NCBI RefSeq assembly: GCF_014695915.1
Contig: NZ_JACJPF010000041.1
Location: forward strand, 1-64,000
Direction: 5' to 3'
DNA from: Trichocoleus sp. FACHB-40
Lineage (GTDB): Bacteria; Cyanobacteriota; Cyanobacteriia; Cyanobacteriales; FACHB-T130
Length of the DNA stretch: 64,000 nt
The notes beneath the pieces are model-generated. The model did no database searches, was not told the origin of the DNA, and was given only the letters and a program-made list of their open reading frames with translations. The first letter of the stretch is position 1; each line of letters starts with the position of its first letter. Below are positions 8,730 to 17,376 of the stretch, piece after piece. A program made the position numbers and the translations under genes.

Positions 8730-10214
8730 ATGGAACAAGGTAAAAAAGAATTTAAGAAGGGTGTTCAATGGCTTGTCTGGTCAAGTGTTGGAGTTTTGGC
8801 GCTCTTGAGCGCTGGAAGATGGGTAGACTATGCAAAGCTGCTGAATCGCTCACCAGATCCGGTAGAGGTGCGCCTACTTACCGTCAAGCGAGGCAACGTT
8901 GAGAATAAAATTAATGAGAGCGGCACAGTGAAGCTAGGCGGTCAACAAACCCTGAAGTCTCCAGCAGAAAGCGCCGTGGAGCAGGTGTTAGTAGAGCTTG
9001 GCGATCGCGTGAAATCTGGTCAAAAACTGATTGTTCTGCGTAACCGAGATCAACAAACTAGCCTCGCCGCCCAGCAGCTGGAGATTCAGAAACAGGAACT
9101 CGCTCTAGAGAGAAACCGCCAGAAAGTTCTGGAAGCGACCGAAAAGCTAAATGCTGCCCAACGGGAACTCCAGAATCGTCCCAACAAGCAAGCAGAGATG
9201 CGGACACAGGAACTGATAATAGTCCGCAACCGCGAAAAAATTGCTGAAGAACAGGAAAAGCTAACAGCAGCAGCTGGGGAACTCCAGCAATTACAAGCTT
9301 TGGCTGAAAAAGGTTTTATTCCGGGAAAAGAACTTCAAGATCAAAAACAAGAAGTCCGCGCCGCTGAATCAGCCCTGCGGGATGCTCAATTAACGCTGAG
9401 TACAAGTACCTTGGAACTTCAGCGTCTGAAGCAGGAGGGTCAAACTTCCCAGCAGGAATTTTTAGACAAGGTTGCAGCTGCTCAATCAGAACTGCGTCAG
9501 GCTCAGTCAGATGTTAACACCACTACCAGCGAAATTCAGAGCCAGAAGCTGGATCTAGAACGTCTGGTGCAGCAACTGCAAAACAACATTGTGAGTGCGC
9601 CAATTGCGGGTAAAGTTCTCAACATCATGGTCAAAAATGGGAACGGGGTGAACTTGGGCGATAACTTGCTGACTCTGGGCGACCCTTCGCAAGAACTGGT
9701 GGAACTGAATCTTTCCACTCTGAATGCTGCCAAGGTGAAGGTAAACCAAGTTGCCCGGATTAGCGTGATTGGCCCCGATTCCCAGATATTTAAAGGGCGA
9801 GTGTTGAGCTTGTATCCCCAGGCGATCGCTTCTAACACTAACAGCGATGAGCAGCAAGAAAGCCAATCTGGGCAAGTCACCGTACCTGCAATAGTCAAGA
9901 TGGGTCAGCCGACCCGCAAGCTGATCCCAGGCTCTCAGGTCAGTGTCGAAATCATTTTGGATCAGCGGCAAAACGTGGTGGTGTTAGATACGGAAGCCAT
10001 TCAGCGTTCTAAAGGTAAACCGTTTGTCTGGGTACGCGATCGCCTTGGCAAAGCGCAAAAACGAAACGTGACTTTGGGGCTAGAGGATGTAACGAAGGTG
10101 GAAGTGACTTCTGGCTTGCGCCCAGGCGACCAAATTGTGCTTCCAAGTCCTGATTCTGAGCTAGAACCAGGAATGCCCATCACTGCCGAACAAGAATCAA
10201 AAGAGGGAGATTGA
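8730..10214 (+). CDS. HlyD/MacA-type periplasmic adaptor of an efflux pump
   Basis: A membrane-fusion protein of about 494 residues. It has one N-terminal membrane anchor (WLVWSSVGVLALLSAG), a lipoyl-like half (VKLGGQQTLKSPAESAVEQVLVELGDRVKSGQ) and a long alpha-helical coiled-coil hairpin rich in Q, E and L (about residues 100-270). The second lipoyl half follows (VSAPIAGKVLNIMVKNGNGV), then beta-barrel and membrane-proximal domains ending in SGLRPGDQIV. It would bridge an inner-membrane transporter and a TolC channel. The next two genes on the same strand encode just those partners. I take ATG 8730 rather than the TTG two codons earlier. Confidence 0.92.
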   Translation: MEQGKKEFKKGVQWLVWSSVGVLALLSAGRWVDYAKLLNRSPDPVEVRLLTVKRGNVENKINESGTVKLGGQQTLKSPAESAVEQVLVELGDRVKSGQKLIVLRNRDQQTSLAAQQLEIQKQELALERNRQKVLEATEKLNAAQRELQNRPNKQAEMRTQELIIVRNREKIAEEQEKLTAAAGELQQLQALAEKGFIPGKELQDQKQEVRAAESALRDAQLTLSTSTLELQRLKQEGQTSQQEFLDKVAAAQSELRQAQSDVNTTTSEIQSQKLDLERLVQQLQNNIVSAPIAGKVLNIMVKNGNGVNLGDNLLTLGDPSQELVELNLSTLNAAKVKVNQVARISVIGPDSQIFKGRVLSLYPQAIASNTNSDEQQESQSGQVTVPAIVKMGQPTRKLIPGSQVSVEIILDQRQNVVVLDTEAIQRSKGKPFVWVRDRLGKAQKRNVTLGLEDVTKVEVTSGLRPGDQIVLPSPDSELEPGMPITAEQESKEGD

Positions 10215-10380
10215 GAAATTATTTCATTAATAAATAAAGCCTGGAAATGCCTAAGCTCTTGGCTTTGCCCCATTTCTCGTCTCTGAACGACTCTGCTGGG
10301 TGTGAGAGCGATCACTGGATGCGCTCGCTAGTGTGCCTCACTATCTGAATAAAGTAAAGAGGCGATCGCCTCCCTTTTCT

Positions 10381-10402
10381 GGTTCCCAGTCTCTGGAACG
10401 AG
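10381..10402. repeat. Dispersed palindrome, short copy
   Basis: The sequence GGTTCCCAGTCTCTGGAACG is a shortened copy of the CGTTCCCAG/CTGGGAACG family described at 1838-1865. It lies between the adaptor and permease genes. Confidence 0.5.
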
Positions 10403-10444
10403 GAAAAAATCCACAATTAAGAGCATCTAAAATCCACAATTGGC

Positions 10445-11605
10445 ATGAGCCTCGCCCCCTTCGACCTACTCGCTCTCACCCTTAACTCCCTACGCAGCAA
10501 CCCCTTACGTTCTGTTCTCACTAGCTTGGGCGTTTTCATGGGTGTAGCGGCGGTTAGTGCCACGCTTGAAGTTGGCAATATCAGTAGAGCTGTAATTGCC
10601 GAGCAACTGGCAGAGGGAGACGCGCCTCAAGTCAGAATCTTTGTGGAAGGAGAGCTGAAGTTGGAAGACATGGAATTTTTGCGCCAGCGTCTAGTCGGCG
10701 TGCGGGCAATCAGTGCCTCCACTTGGGTCTATCCTCCTTCATCAACCATATTTCAGGATCAAGAAGCTCAACCTTCCATGACACCTGTTTCGGAAGACTT
10801 TTTTCTAACCTCTGGGAAGAAATTGCTAGCGGGACGCTTCTTCACCCCTGCCGACTTTGAAAACTATCGCCCTGTGGTGGTGATCGATCAATTTTTAATA
10901 GACAAACTTTTTCAGGGTCAGAAGGCGGTGGGAGAGACTATTTATGTCGGCGGAAGACCTTATGTAGTTGTGGGGGTGGTACCGACTAATCCCCGCGATG
11001 AGCAACCGGAAGGGCAGCTACTGGTGCCAATGTCGTTTTACCACGCGCTCTCTGGTAGCCGCGATCTTGGCTCTCTCCAGCTGCGCCCTTATAAGCTGGA
11101 AACATTGAAAAATTTGCAAGAGCAAGCAAAGCTGCTGTTAGAGCAGCGCTTCCCGGACAAACGATTTTATGCTTATAACAATGTGGAGAAGATCCTTGAG
11201 CAACAGCAAACTCTGGAACTTGCTTCACGCGGACTGACAGCAGTTGGGATAATTTCGCTGCTAATTGGTGGCGTTGGGATTGCTAATATTACGATCGCTG
11301 CTGTAATGGAGCGTACCCCAGAAATTGGTTTAAGGCGGGCAATCGGCGCAACTAGACGAGATATCATGCTGCAATTCATTTTAGAAGCAGCAATCTTGAG
11401 TTTATTCGGGGGAACTGCTGCCATTGTCTCGGTGCATGGGTTGACAACTGTTGTCGCTGAGACTTTTAAGTTGCCTTACCAATTTGAGAAACGCATAGCA
11501 ATTTTATCTTTAGGATCTGCTCTGCTGGTGGGAGTGGGTGCTGGGTTTGGGCCTGCTTTAAGAGCAAGCCAACTTGATCCAGTTAAAGCGTTGCGTAACT
11601 CGTAG
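10445..11605 (+). CDS. MacB/FtsX-like ABC transporter permease
   Basis: A 386-residue permease with one N-terminal helix (LRSVLTSLGVFMGVAAVSATL), a large periplasmic MacB-PCD region (about residues 40-265) and three C-terminal helices. The last part includes the FtsX signature TPEIGLRRAIGATRRDIMLQFILEA. It contains no nucleotide-binding domain, and no ABC ATPase gene occurs in this window. The upstream HlyD adaptor and downstream TolC protein make a DevBC- or MacAB-like exporter of a lipid, glycolipid or peptide substrate. The ATPase must be supplied from elsewhere if the pump works. The substrate is unknown. Confidence 0.9.
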   Translation: MSLAPFDLLALTLNSLRSNPLRSVLTSLGVFMGVAAVSATLEVGNISRAVIAEQLAEGDAPQVRIFVEGELKLEDMEFLRQRLVGVRAISASTWVYPPSSTIFQDQEAQPSMTPVSEDFFLTSGKKLLAGRFFTPADFENYRPVVVIDQFLIDKLFQGQKAVGETIYVGGRPYVVVGVVPTNPRDEQPEGQLLVPMSFYHALSGSRDLGSLQLRPYKLETLKNLQEQAKLLLEQRFPDKRFYAYNNVEKILEQQQTLELASRGLTAVGIISLLIGGVGIANITIAAVMERTPEIGLRRAIGATRRDIMLQFILEAAILSLFGGTAAIVSVHGLTTVVAETFKLPYQFEKRIAILSLGSALLVGVGAGFGPALRASQLDPVKALRNS

Positions 11606-11741
11606 GGCGAACCGCACGTTATCCCCTAGATCCTGTTAGTAGATTTATTTGGGCTACAAGCTAGATAAAAGGATTTTGAATTAAACATCCAATTGTTCCA
11701 TCTAAAATCTAAAATCAACTGGCTAAAAGCTATCAGTTATT

Positions 11742-13655
11742 ATGTACAAGCGCGATCGCCAAATTTCTCAACATCCAGATTATCTCGACAATTTTTTGCC
11801 CCCAGTTAGTTCCTGGCTCGGCAGTACTTGTCTGCTTCTGGTGACAATTTTTGGCACGGCTATGACGCTGGCTGCGGCTTTTAAGCCGGATCAGACAACA
11901 GTACAACCTACTGCTAAGGTTAAGGGTGCGTCTAGTGTGGCTATCGCCTCTAGGCGCGAGCCCCTAAGGATTGGGGCTAAAGCTCACAATAGCGTCACCC
12001 AATCACCACAGCAAAGAGGAAAGCCAGATGCGATCGCTTTGCGTATGTCCCAAAGGCTGTTCCCTACTCCCCCTCATCCTCAACTCCTAACCAAAAATAG
12101 CCTAACGCCTCTTGATATCCAGTTACAGCATCCCTCTAGCCCACTTCCCGCTCTTTCGAGGCAATTTGTTGACTTCCCATCGGCAACCGATATTAACGTC
12201 CAATCCTCAGATTTACTCGCATCTAAAACAACAAAACTAGCAAATTTATTCGCTCAAACCACACAAAGACCGAGCCAGCCGGAACCAATAACACCTCAGC
12301 CAGGAATTCAATTAACCCTTGCTGATGTTGTCGTTTTAGCCGTGCAGAACAACACAGATATCAAAAACGCCTATCTTGAAAGAATAGCCCAAAGACAAAA
12401 CTTGGCAATAGCTGAAGATAAATTTATCCCTAACCTTACACCTAATGTATCTTTTAACATTGAGCGTTTCGGTTCTGGCGCAACTACATCAACCAGTGCT
12501 GATCTCGGTCTTGGGGCAAGTGTTTCTGTAAATATTCCTACCGGAGCTAGGCTGAGTTTTGGCTGGGACACTCAGACTCAGACCTCAAATAGAAATAATT
12601 TTATTGATAATATAAATAACGACATCCTTGGACAAAATCTCCAACTCCGTTTTACCCAACCCCTATTACGAGGCGCTGGAACTGCTGTTAATAGAGCGTC
12701 AATTGACATTGCTCGGCTCGATGAAAGAGCCAATATTCAAGCTTTAAAATCTACCCTAATCAATACAATTACCTCAGCAATTCTAGGATATCGGGATTTG
12801 CTCCAGGCGCAAGAACAACTTGAAATCGAGCGGCTTTCCTTGGAAAGCGCCCGCCAAATATTGCAGATTAACCAAGCCTTAATTGATGCTGGTAGAATAG
12901 CGCCAGTTGAAATTGTTCAAAGTCAGACAGAAGTTGCTAATCGAGAACTTAGCTTATTAGCTGCTCAAAATACTCTTGCCTCTGCCAAGTTAGCTTTACT
13001 TGATATCTTAGACATCGGACAAAATTTGGATATTGTGGCAGTAGAAAGAATTGTATTATCATCAATATCTCCAGAGTTAAATAAACTAAAAGCAGTAGCT
13101 TTTCAAAATAGACCGGATTATTTGCAAGCACAGCTCCGCTTAGAAATAGCTAAATTAGACCAGTTGGTAGCAGATAATAACAGGCGCTTGAACTTAGATT
13201 TTGATGCAAGATACGACAATTCTGTAAGTAGCAGCTCACAATTGGCTGCTGGCTTAGTCTTTTCTCATACTTTTGGCGATCGCACAGCAGAACGAGATTT
13301 TCAACGAAGTCGGGTAAACTTCCTCCAAGCCAAGAATTCCTTAGAAAATCTGCGTCAAAGTATAGAAATTCAAGTAACAGACAGGGTTAGAGATGTCAAC
13401 CTCAGACTTTCGGAGGTGAGGCTTGCCCAACAAGCAAGAGAGTTGTCAGAAAGACAATTACAGATAGAACAAGAAAGGCTGAAATTGGGAAGAGGGGAAA
13501 TTTTCCAAGTGGTGACTTTTCAAAGTAACTTAGTAGAAGCAAAAAACAGAGAGCTTACTGCAATTATTGCCTATCTCAATGCTTTGACCGGTCTGGATCA
13601 AACTGTTGGTACGACTTTAGATACATGGAATGTGACGATAGAAAGAAATAGATAA
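11742..13655 (+). CDS. TolC-family outer-membrane efflux channel
   Basis: A 637-residue protein with an N-terminal hydrophobic signal segment (LGSTCLLLVTIFGTAMTLAAAF), then about 150 low-complexity Pro/Gln/Ser residues typical of cyanobacterial TolC proteins. Two outer-membrane-efflux repeats follow: ITPQPGIQLTLADVVVLAVQNNTDIKNAYLERI, and the second half from about residue 440 with long amphipathic helices (ELSERQLQIEQERLKLGRGEIFQVV). It would form the trimeric outer-membrane duct for the adaptor and permease encoded just upstream. The 136-bp gap contains no obvious terminator, so co-transcription is plausible. Confidence 0.92.
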   Translation: MYKRDRQISQHPDYLDNFLPPVSSWLGSTCLLLVTIFGTAMTLAAAFKPDQTTVQPTAKVKGASSVAIASRREPLRIGAKAHNSVTQSPQQRGKPDAIALRMSQRLFPTPPHPQLLTKNSLTPLDIQLQHPSSPLPALSRQFVDFPSATDINVQSSDLLASKTTKLANLFAQTTQRPSQPEPITPQPGIQLTLADVVVLAVQNNTDIKNAYLERIAQRQNLAIAEDKFIPNLTPNVSFNIERFGSGATTSTSADLGLGASVSVNIPTGARLSFGWDTQTQTSNRNNFIDNINNDILGQNLQLRFTQPLLRGAGTAVNRASIDIARLDERANIQALKSTLINTITSAILGYRDLLQAQEQLEIERLSLESARQILQINQALIDAGRIAPVEIVQSQTEVANRELSLLAAQNTLASAKLALLDILDIGQNLDIVAVERIVLSSISPELNKLKAVAFQNRPDYLQAQLRLEIAKLDQLVADNNRRLNLDFDARYDNSVSSSSQLAAGLVFSHTFGDRTAERDFQRSRVNFLQAKNSLENLRQSIEIQVTDRVRDVNLRLSEVRLAQQARELSERQLQIEQERLKLGRGEIFQVVTFQSNLVEAKNRELTAIIAYLNALTGLDQTVGTTLDTWNVTIERNR

Positions 13656-13731
13656 TTAACCAGAAGCAAATAGGTTGGGGTGAGCGTTACCCAACGTTAA
13701 TATTAGGTTTGTTGAGTTTCACTATATCTGC

Positions 13732-13775
13732 ATTCCCAGCCCCCAGCCCCTAATCCCCAGCCCCCAACCCCTCTG
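13732..13775. repeat. STRR-type heptanucleotide repeats (CCCCAGC/CCCCAAT-like)
   Basis: Irregular repeats of CCCCAGC, CCCCTAA and CCCCAAC cover the end of the potassium channel gene and its flank. They match short tandemly repeated repetitive (STRR) sequences known from cyanobacteria. The repeats encode the last residues of the channel (VVPEGLGAGD), so the insertion has altered or extended its C-terminus. Confidence 0.65.
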
Positions 13776-14658
13776 GAACCACATCGTGAAAACGGGTATA
13801 GTCAATCAAGCGTCGCCCATCCTGTCTCCTATCCGAAGTAAAGATATCCACAAAACGCATATTCCACAAAATTTCTTTATCCGAAAAAGAGTGACGGGCA
13901 TGGATATTTTGCGAAACTGTTTCGTCTAGCCCGATTAGTGTAATCACAATGTCAGTTTCCGTCTGGGCGAGAGTTGCCAGCGTAGCCCCATAGAGGGGAC
14001 TTGTCTCATCAATCGGGTGCATCACCGTCCACGACAGGGCGAAGATAGGCGTGTGGCTGCGAACCAGTTTCAGGTCGTAGAATCGGCGCATAAATTCACC
14101 CTCGCGGTTGATTTCGTTCCGCACCATAGTCACGTTTATCTGGGCTTCTACAATAAAGTTACGACGCTGGTTGGCAGCCCGAAACATCAAAGTTGGTACG
14201 CCATCATAGCGACTAATAACTGCTACGCGACTGACAAGGACTCTAGCTGTCGGACGGGAAAAACGGGCGAACATCAGACCGCTACCCATAGCAATGCCCA
14301 AAAGTCCGACCAGTGATTCAATTGTGACTAAGAAATTTGCGTATAGCGTGCGCGGATACATTGCACCGTACCCGATGGAAGCCATTGTTTGAACGCTGAA
14401 GAAGAAGGCATCTTTAAAGGAACCAGGCTGTGCATTTTCTATGCCGTCGCCTCCTGCGAGATATGCGATCGCAAACAGGGAGTTGGCGATCGCATACCCC
14501 AAAGCCAACAGTACGAAAAACCAAGGCCAGGAGATTGTGAGTATTAAATAATACAGGTCGCCCCAGTAAAATCGCGAGTTACCCCGCCCCACGACGTTAA
14601 ACTGTCCATTTGTACTTAAAAAGCGCTTAGACGAAGATGGACGTTGCCTTTTTGCCAT
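13750..14658 (-). CDS. KirBac-type inward-rectifier potassium channel
   Basis: A 302-residue channel. It has an N-terminal slide helix region, the first membrane helix (WPWFFVLLALGYAIANSLFAIAYL), a pore loop with selectivity filter TMASIGYGAMYP, and a second helix (LVTIESLVGLLGIAMGSGLMFARFSRP) ending in the Kir-typical FSRP. The cytoplasmic immunoglobulin-like Kir domain follows (about 130-290: VLFS-like VAVISRYDGVPTLMFR, FALSWTVMHPIDE, SPLYG). The filter sequence supports K+ selectivity. The C-terminal end reads into STRR repeats. An HxlR-family regulator gene lies 41 bp upstream on the same strand. Confidence 0.93.
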   Translation of the reverse strand: MAKRQRPSSSKRFLSTNGQFNVVGRGNSRFYWGDLYYLILTISWPWFFVLLALGYAIANSLFAIAYLAGGDGIENAQPGSFKDAFFFSVQTMASIGYGAMYPRTLYANFLVTIESLVGLLGIAMGSGLMFARFSRPTARVLVSRVAVISRYDGVPTLMFRAANQRRNFIVEAQINVTMVRNEINREGEFMRRFYDLKLVRSHTPIFALSWTVMHPIDETSPLYGATLATLAQTETDIVITLIGLDETVSQNIHARHSFSDKEILWNMRFVDIFTSDRRQDGRRLIDYTRFHDVVPEGLGAGD

Positions 14659-14698
14659 ACATTATTGCAGAAGAAAGCTGATTATAAAGTACGCCAAA

Positions 14699-15070
14699 CT
14701 ACAGTTTTACTTCCACTTTTTGATCGAGAGGACAAGCACAACTTTCTCTTTCTAACCATCGAGATCCTACCTGATTTAGAGCCGTCATCACGGGTTGAAT
14801 TTCGCGCCCTTTCTCGGTTAGAGAATATTCTACATGGGGAGGAACTTCTGCGTAAACTCGGCGTTGGACTAAGCCAAACTCTTCTAGTTCTCTTAGCCGC
14901 ATCATCAGCGTTTTGGTGCTAATTCCAGAAAAAGCCTCTAGCAACTCGTGGGTACGGCGATCGCCTATAAACAACTCTCGTAGAATCACAATAGCCCATT
15001 TACTGCGGAGCAAGTCAAGAGTGAACTGAATCGGACATTTACTATCTTTGCACTGGCTGATGTCCAACAT
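14699..15070 (-). CDS. HxlR-family transcriptional regulator
   Basis: A winged-helix regulator. I choose the start MLDISQCKDSKCPIQFT (ATG at 15068-15070, 123 residues) because HxlR proteins usually begin 10-15 residues before the conserved CP; a frame 15 codons longer exists. Motifs are CPIQFTLDLLRSKWAIVILREL, RRTHELLEAFSGISTKTLMMRLRELEEFGLVQR and VEYSLTEKGRE. The Cys in KDSKCPI is the one often redox-sensing in this family. It lies immediately upstream of the K+ channel gene and divergent from a universal stress protein, so it may control either. Confidence 0.9.
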   Translation of the reverse strand: MLDISQCKDSKCPIQFTLDLLRSKWAIVILRELFIGDRRTHELLEAFSGISTKTLMMRLRELEEFGLVQRRVYAEVPPHVEYSLTEKGREIQPVMTALNQVGSRWLERESCACPLDQKVEVKL

Positions 15071-15349
15071 CGGACGCTCCTGATACAGCTGTGTACTTTG
15101 TTTTCGACAATTCAAATAAGAGAGGGATGTTAGAGTTAGCTGTCGTACACTATTCTTAATTTTTCTTAATAAAGAGCTGGATGCCTTGATTCAGGTCAAT
15201 TTTTTACTTTTGGTAAGTATAACGTACTTCCAGTAACTGAGTGTTTATTCAAAGGAGGAGAAGTAAGATAGAGTTAAGAGTTTAGAGTCGGAAATTAAGA
15301 ACTCTAAATACTCCATTTTTAACTTTTTTCAATTACCAAAGAGTTATAT

Positions 15350-15880
15350 ATGTTTTCCAAAATTCTAGTTGCAATGGATAATTCTGCCAGCAGCCAAACT
15401 GTCTTTGAGTCAGGTTTGGTTTTAGCGAAAGCTACCGAGGCTGAACTCATGCTGCTGCACGTTCTTTCCCTAGAAGAAGAGGGTACGCCAGTAAGCCCAT
15501 TACTCTCCAGCTTAGACTACTACATACCTGTAAACGACGACACCATCCAGATTTACAGAAAGCAGTGGGAAACCTTTGAAAATCGAGGTTTAGATTTATT
15601 GCGATCGCGCACAGATGAGGCGACTTCAGCGGGGGTAAAAACTGAATTCACCCAAACCCCAGGTAGTCCTGGTCGCACTATTTGTGAACTGGCACAGAAT
15701 TGGGGCGCAGACCTCATTGTGATGGGACGGCGGGGACGCTCTGGCTTAAGTGAATTAATCCTGGGTAGCGTCAGTAACTACGTTACTCATCACGCTCACT
15801 GCTCAGTCCTGACTGTGCAAGGAAAAGCTAATTTTTGCACAGAAGTTGCTCAAAAAAATCAAGAATTGTCAGTTTCGTGA
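15350..15880 (+). CDS. Universal stress protein (UspA family)
   Basis: A single Usp domain of 176 residues, opening with MFSKILVAMDNSASSQTVFE. It carries the ATP-binding type signature GRRGRSGLSELILGSVSNYVTHHAHCSVLTV (G-2X-G-9X-G-S/N). An insertion around residues 50-75 is typical of cyanobacterial members. Proteins with this motif bind ATP and support survival under stress. It is divergent from the HxlR gene, sharing a 280-bp upstream region. A long imperfect hairpin follows it. Confidence 0.92.
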   Translation: MFSKILVAMDNSASSQTVFESGLVLAKATEAELMLLHVLSLEEEGTPVSPLLSSLDYYIPVNDDTIQIYRKQWETFENRGLDLLRSRTDEATSAGVKTEFTQTPGSPGRTICELAQNWGADLIVMGRRGRSGLSELILGSVSNYVTHHAHCSVLTVQGKANFCTEVAQKNQELSVS

Positions 15881-15923
15881 AAGTAGATAACTCTAGTTGC
15901 TTTTTCAGGCACACAGCTATAAA

Positions 15924-16015
15924 TTAACGCCAAGAACCGCAAAGGTAAGCGCTCTCGGAGCGCGAAGAAAATATAATCTTAACTCTGCGTTTCTTGGCGC
16001 TTACCTTGGCGTTAA
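15924..16015 (+). terminator. Long branched inverted repeat after the usp gene
   Basis: The outer arms TTAACGCCAAG (15924-15934) and CTTGGCGTTAA (16005-16015) match perfectly. Nested inside are GGTAAGCGC with GCGCTTACC, and a small GCGCTCTCGGAGCGC hairpin. The second strand ends in an A/T-rich run. The RNA would fold as a two- or three-stem structure. It may terminate usp transcription or be a dispersed repeat. Confidence 0.55.
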
Positions 16016-16158
16016 AAAATTACCTCTTTTGAATAACCTTAGCCAAACCAGTGAGAAGGTAAATATCCTGAATCAACTTCTTCAGGAGTCTGGTGACTAA
16101 CCGTATCTGAATTTTGTTCAAGGATATGGTGAATACCTTAGTGAATCAAACATTCTAT

Positions 16159-16389
16159 TTATGAGTGTTGCTCCAAGCAACAGGTGACATTTTGGTTTAT
16201 TATTGATTCACCCTCCTCAATGACTGCGTAGTTATTAGAGGTTCGGCTGAGAACATAGACAATTAATTTTTGACGCAATTCAGAAATAGAGAAAGCTTTT
16301 TGATAGGGATGATCGGTATAAATCCCTAAAACTTTTTCAATTTCTTGAACTACCACTGGTAAGGTTAGATTGGCAATGGTTTTACTCAT
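16159..16389 (-). CDS. ComFB-like small protein
   Basis: A 76-residue protein: MSKTIANLTLPVVVQEIEKVL, then YTDHPYQKAFSISELRQKLIVYVLSRTSNNYAVIEEGE. The pattern of a long helix, then L...VLSR..N.Y.V.EEGE, resembles the late-competence ComFB family. Some cyanobacterial members of that family have been shown to bind cyclic di-nucleotides. The protein is slightly shorter than the relatives I recall, which usually extend past the EEGE region. It is a single gene with no obvious operon partner. Family assignment is tentative. Confidence 0.55.
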   Translation of the reverse strand: MSKTIANLTLPVVVQEIEKVLGIYTDHPYQKAFSISELRQKLIVYVLSRTSNNYAVIEEGESIINQNVTCCLEQHS

Positions 16390-16757
16390 TATCTAAACTC
16401 CTACAAATGAATAAACGGGTTTTGTTCTCAAATAAATTAAAACGGGTATTTTCCAGAACAACCATGCAAGAGGTGTTCTGGCTAGATTACCTAGCAGAAG
16501 CTTAAGTGCGATCGCTTACCCTAGACAAACCGTGATTGCCTTTATTAATGTTGCGTCTAATGGATAGGCATCGACTCCCTTACCCTCCAGTTTTGACACA
16601 ATCATCAAAAAGATCCCTAAAATTCACAAAATTTAAGTAAACTATTACAAAGCATCAACTTCTTCTAGCTAAAAATTGCAAAGAAGCGAAGTTTTTTAGC
16701 TTATTTTAGTGCTAATTCAAGCTAACACCTTGCAGAGTAGCGATATGCACACCTGTA

Positions 16758-17045
16758 TTAGATATTCACAGGTTCCTGGTCGAATCTCCTCATTAACTCA
16801 ACAAGAGCTTTTCTATCTGGCGGCTGTCCATCTTTGAGAAGTTCCGCCAAACCCTCGAAGTATTTCTCGCGAGATCCCGCCGGACAAAACATAATCAGCA
16901 GCTTCGCAGCTTGCGTTCCCCGGTTCGCAAAGGCGTGAGGCGTACCGCGAGGGACAAGCACGAAAGCCCCCGCCTGACCTTGCACTGTCTGCTCCCCAAC
17001 CAGAATTTCTACTTCGCCTTCTAAAACATAAAACATCTCCTCCAT
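16758..17045 (-). pseudogene. C-terminal fragment of a cupin protein
   Basis: The 95 residues begin abruptly at EEMFYVLEGEVEILVGEQTVQGQAG, which is mid-cupin, and continue with VLVPRGTPHAFAN, the second cupin motif with its metal-binding His. They end with a helical tail. Intact single-cupin proteins of this kind have 50-60 more residues ahead, including the first His pair. Directly upstream, in another frame, lies the start of an unrelated DUF1349 gene. A deletion near 17050 therefore seems to have joined the front of one gene to the back of another. Confidence 0.75.
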
Positions 17046-17260
17046 GTGGCGAGCCCGGCTTGGTCGTACAACACTTGATACTGTCCGGTAACTTTGACTT
17101 GGGCGGTGAAATCTCCCGTGACTTGTTCGTAATAAAAGTTTCCATTGTCGCGGATAAAGCCGTAATGAGTCTTGCGCCAGAAATCTGTTTCGGCTCCTGA
17201 AGTAACGGCGACAATACCTTCTTGTTCATTCCATGATGGCGGTTCGTTGTACCATTTCAT
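17021..17260 (-). pseudogene. N-terminal fragment of a DUF1349 protein
   Basis: The first 67 or so residues, MKWYNEPPSWNEQEGIVAVT, then DFWRKTHYGFIRDNGNFYYE and VTGQYQVLYDQAGL, match the start of DUF1349 (concanavalin-like) proteins, which are normally about 190 residues. Homology stops at DQAGLA, where cupin coding sequence begins in a different frame. Translation then runs only a few codons further. The remaining two thirds of the domain are absent. Confidence 0.75.
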
Positions 17261-17376
17261 AGTTTCAATCTTTGTTTTGTTTCATTTTGCCAGATGCTGA
17301 ATATAGAGAGTAGGCGGGTAAAATTGGCTAGTCTTGGGAGTAGGCAATTTTAAAAAGGAATCTACGAGTATTAGTT

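Noticed and set aside
15897-16100. Open frame of 67 codons after the usp gene
   Set aside because: It is read entirely through the branched inverted repeat and has no homology-like features.
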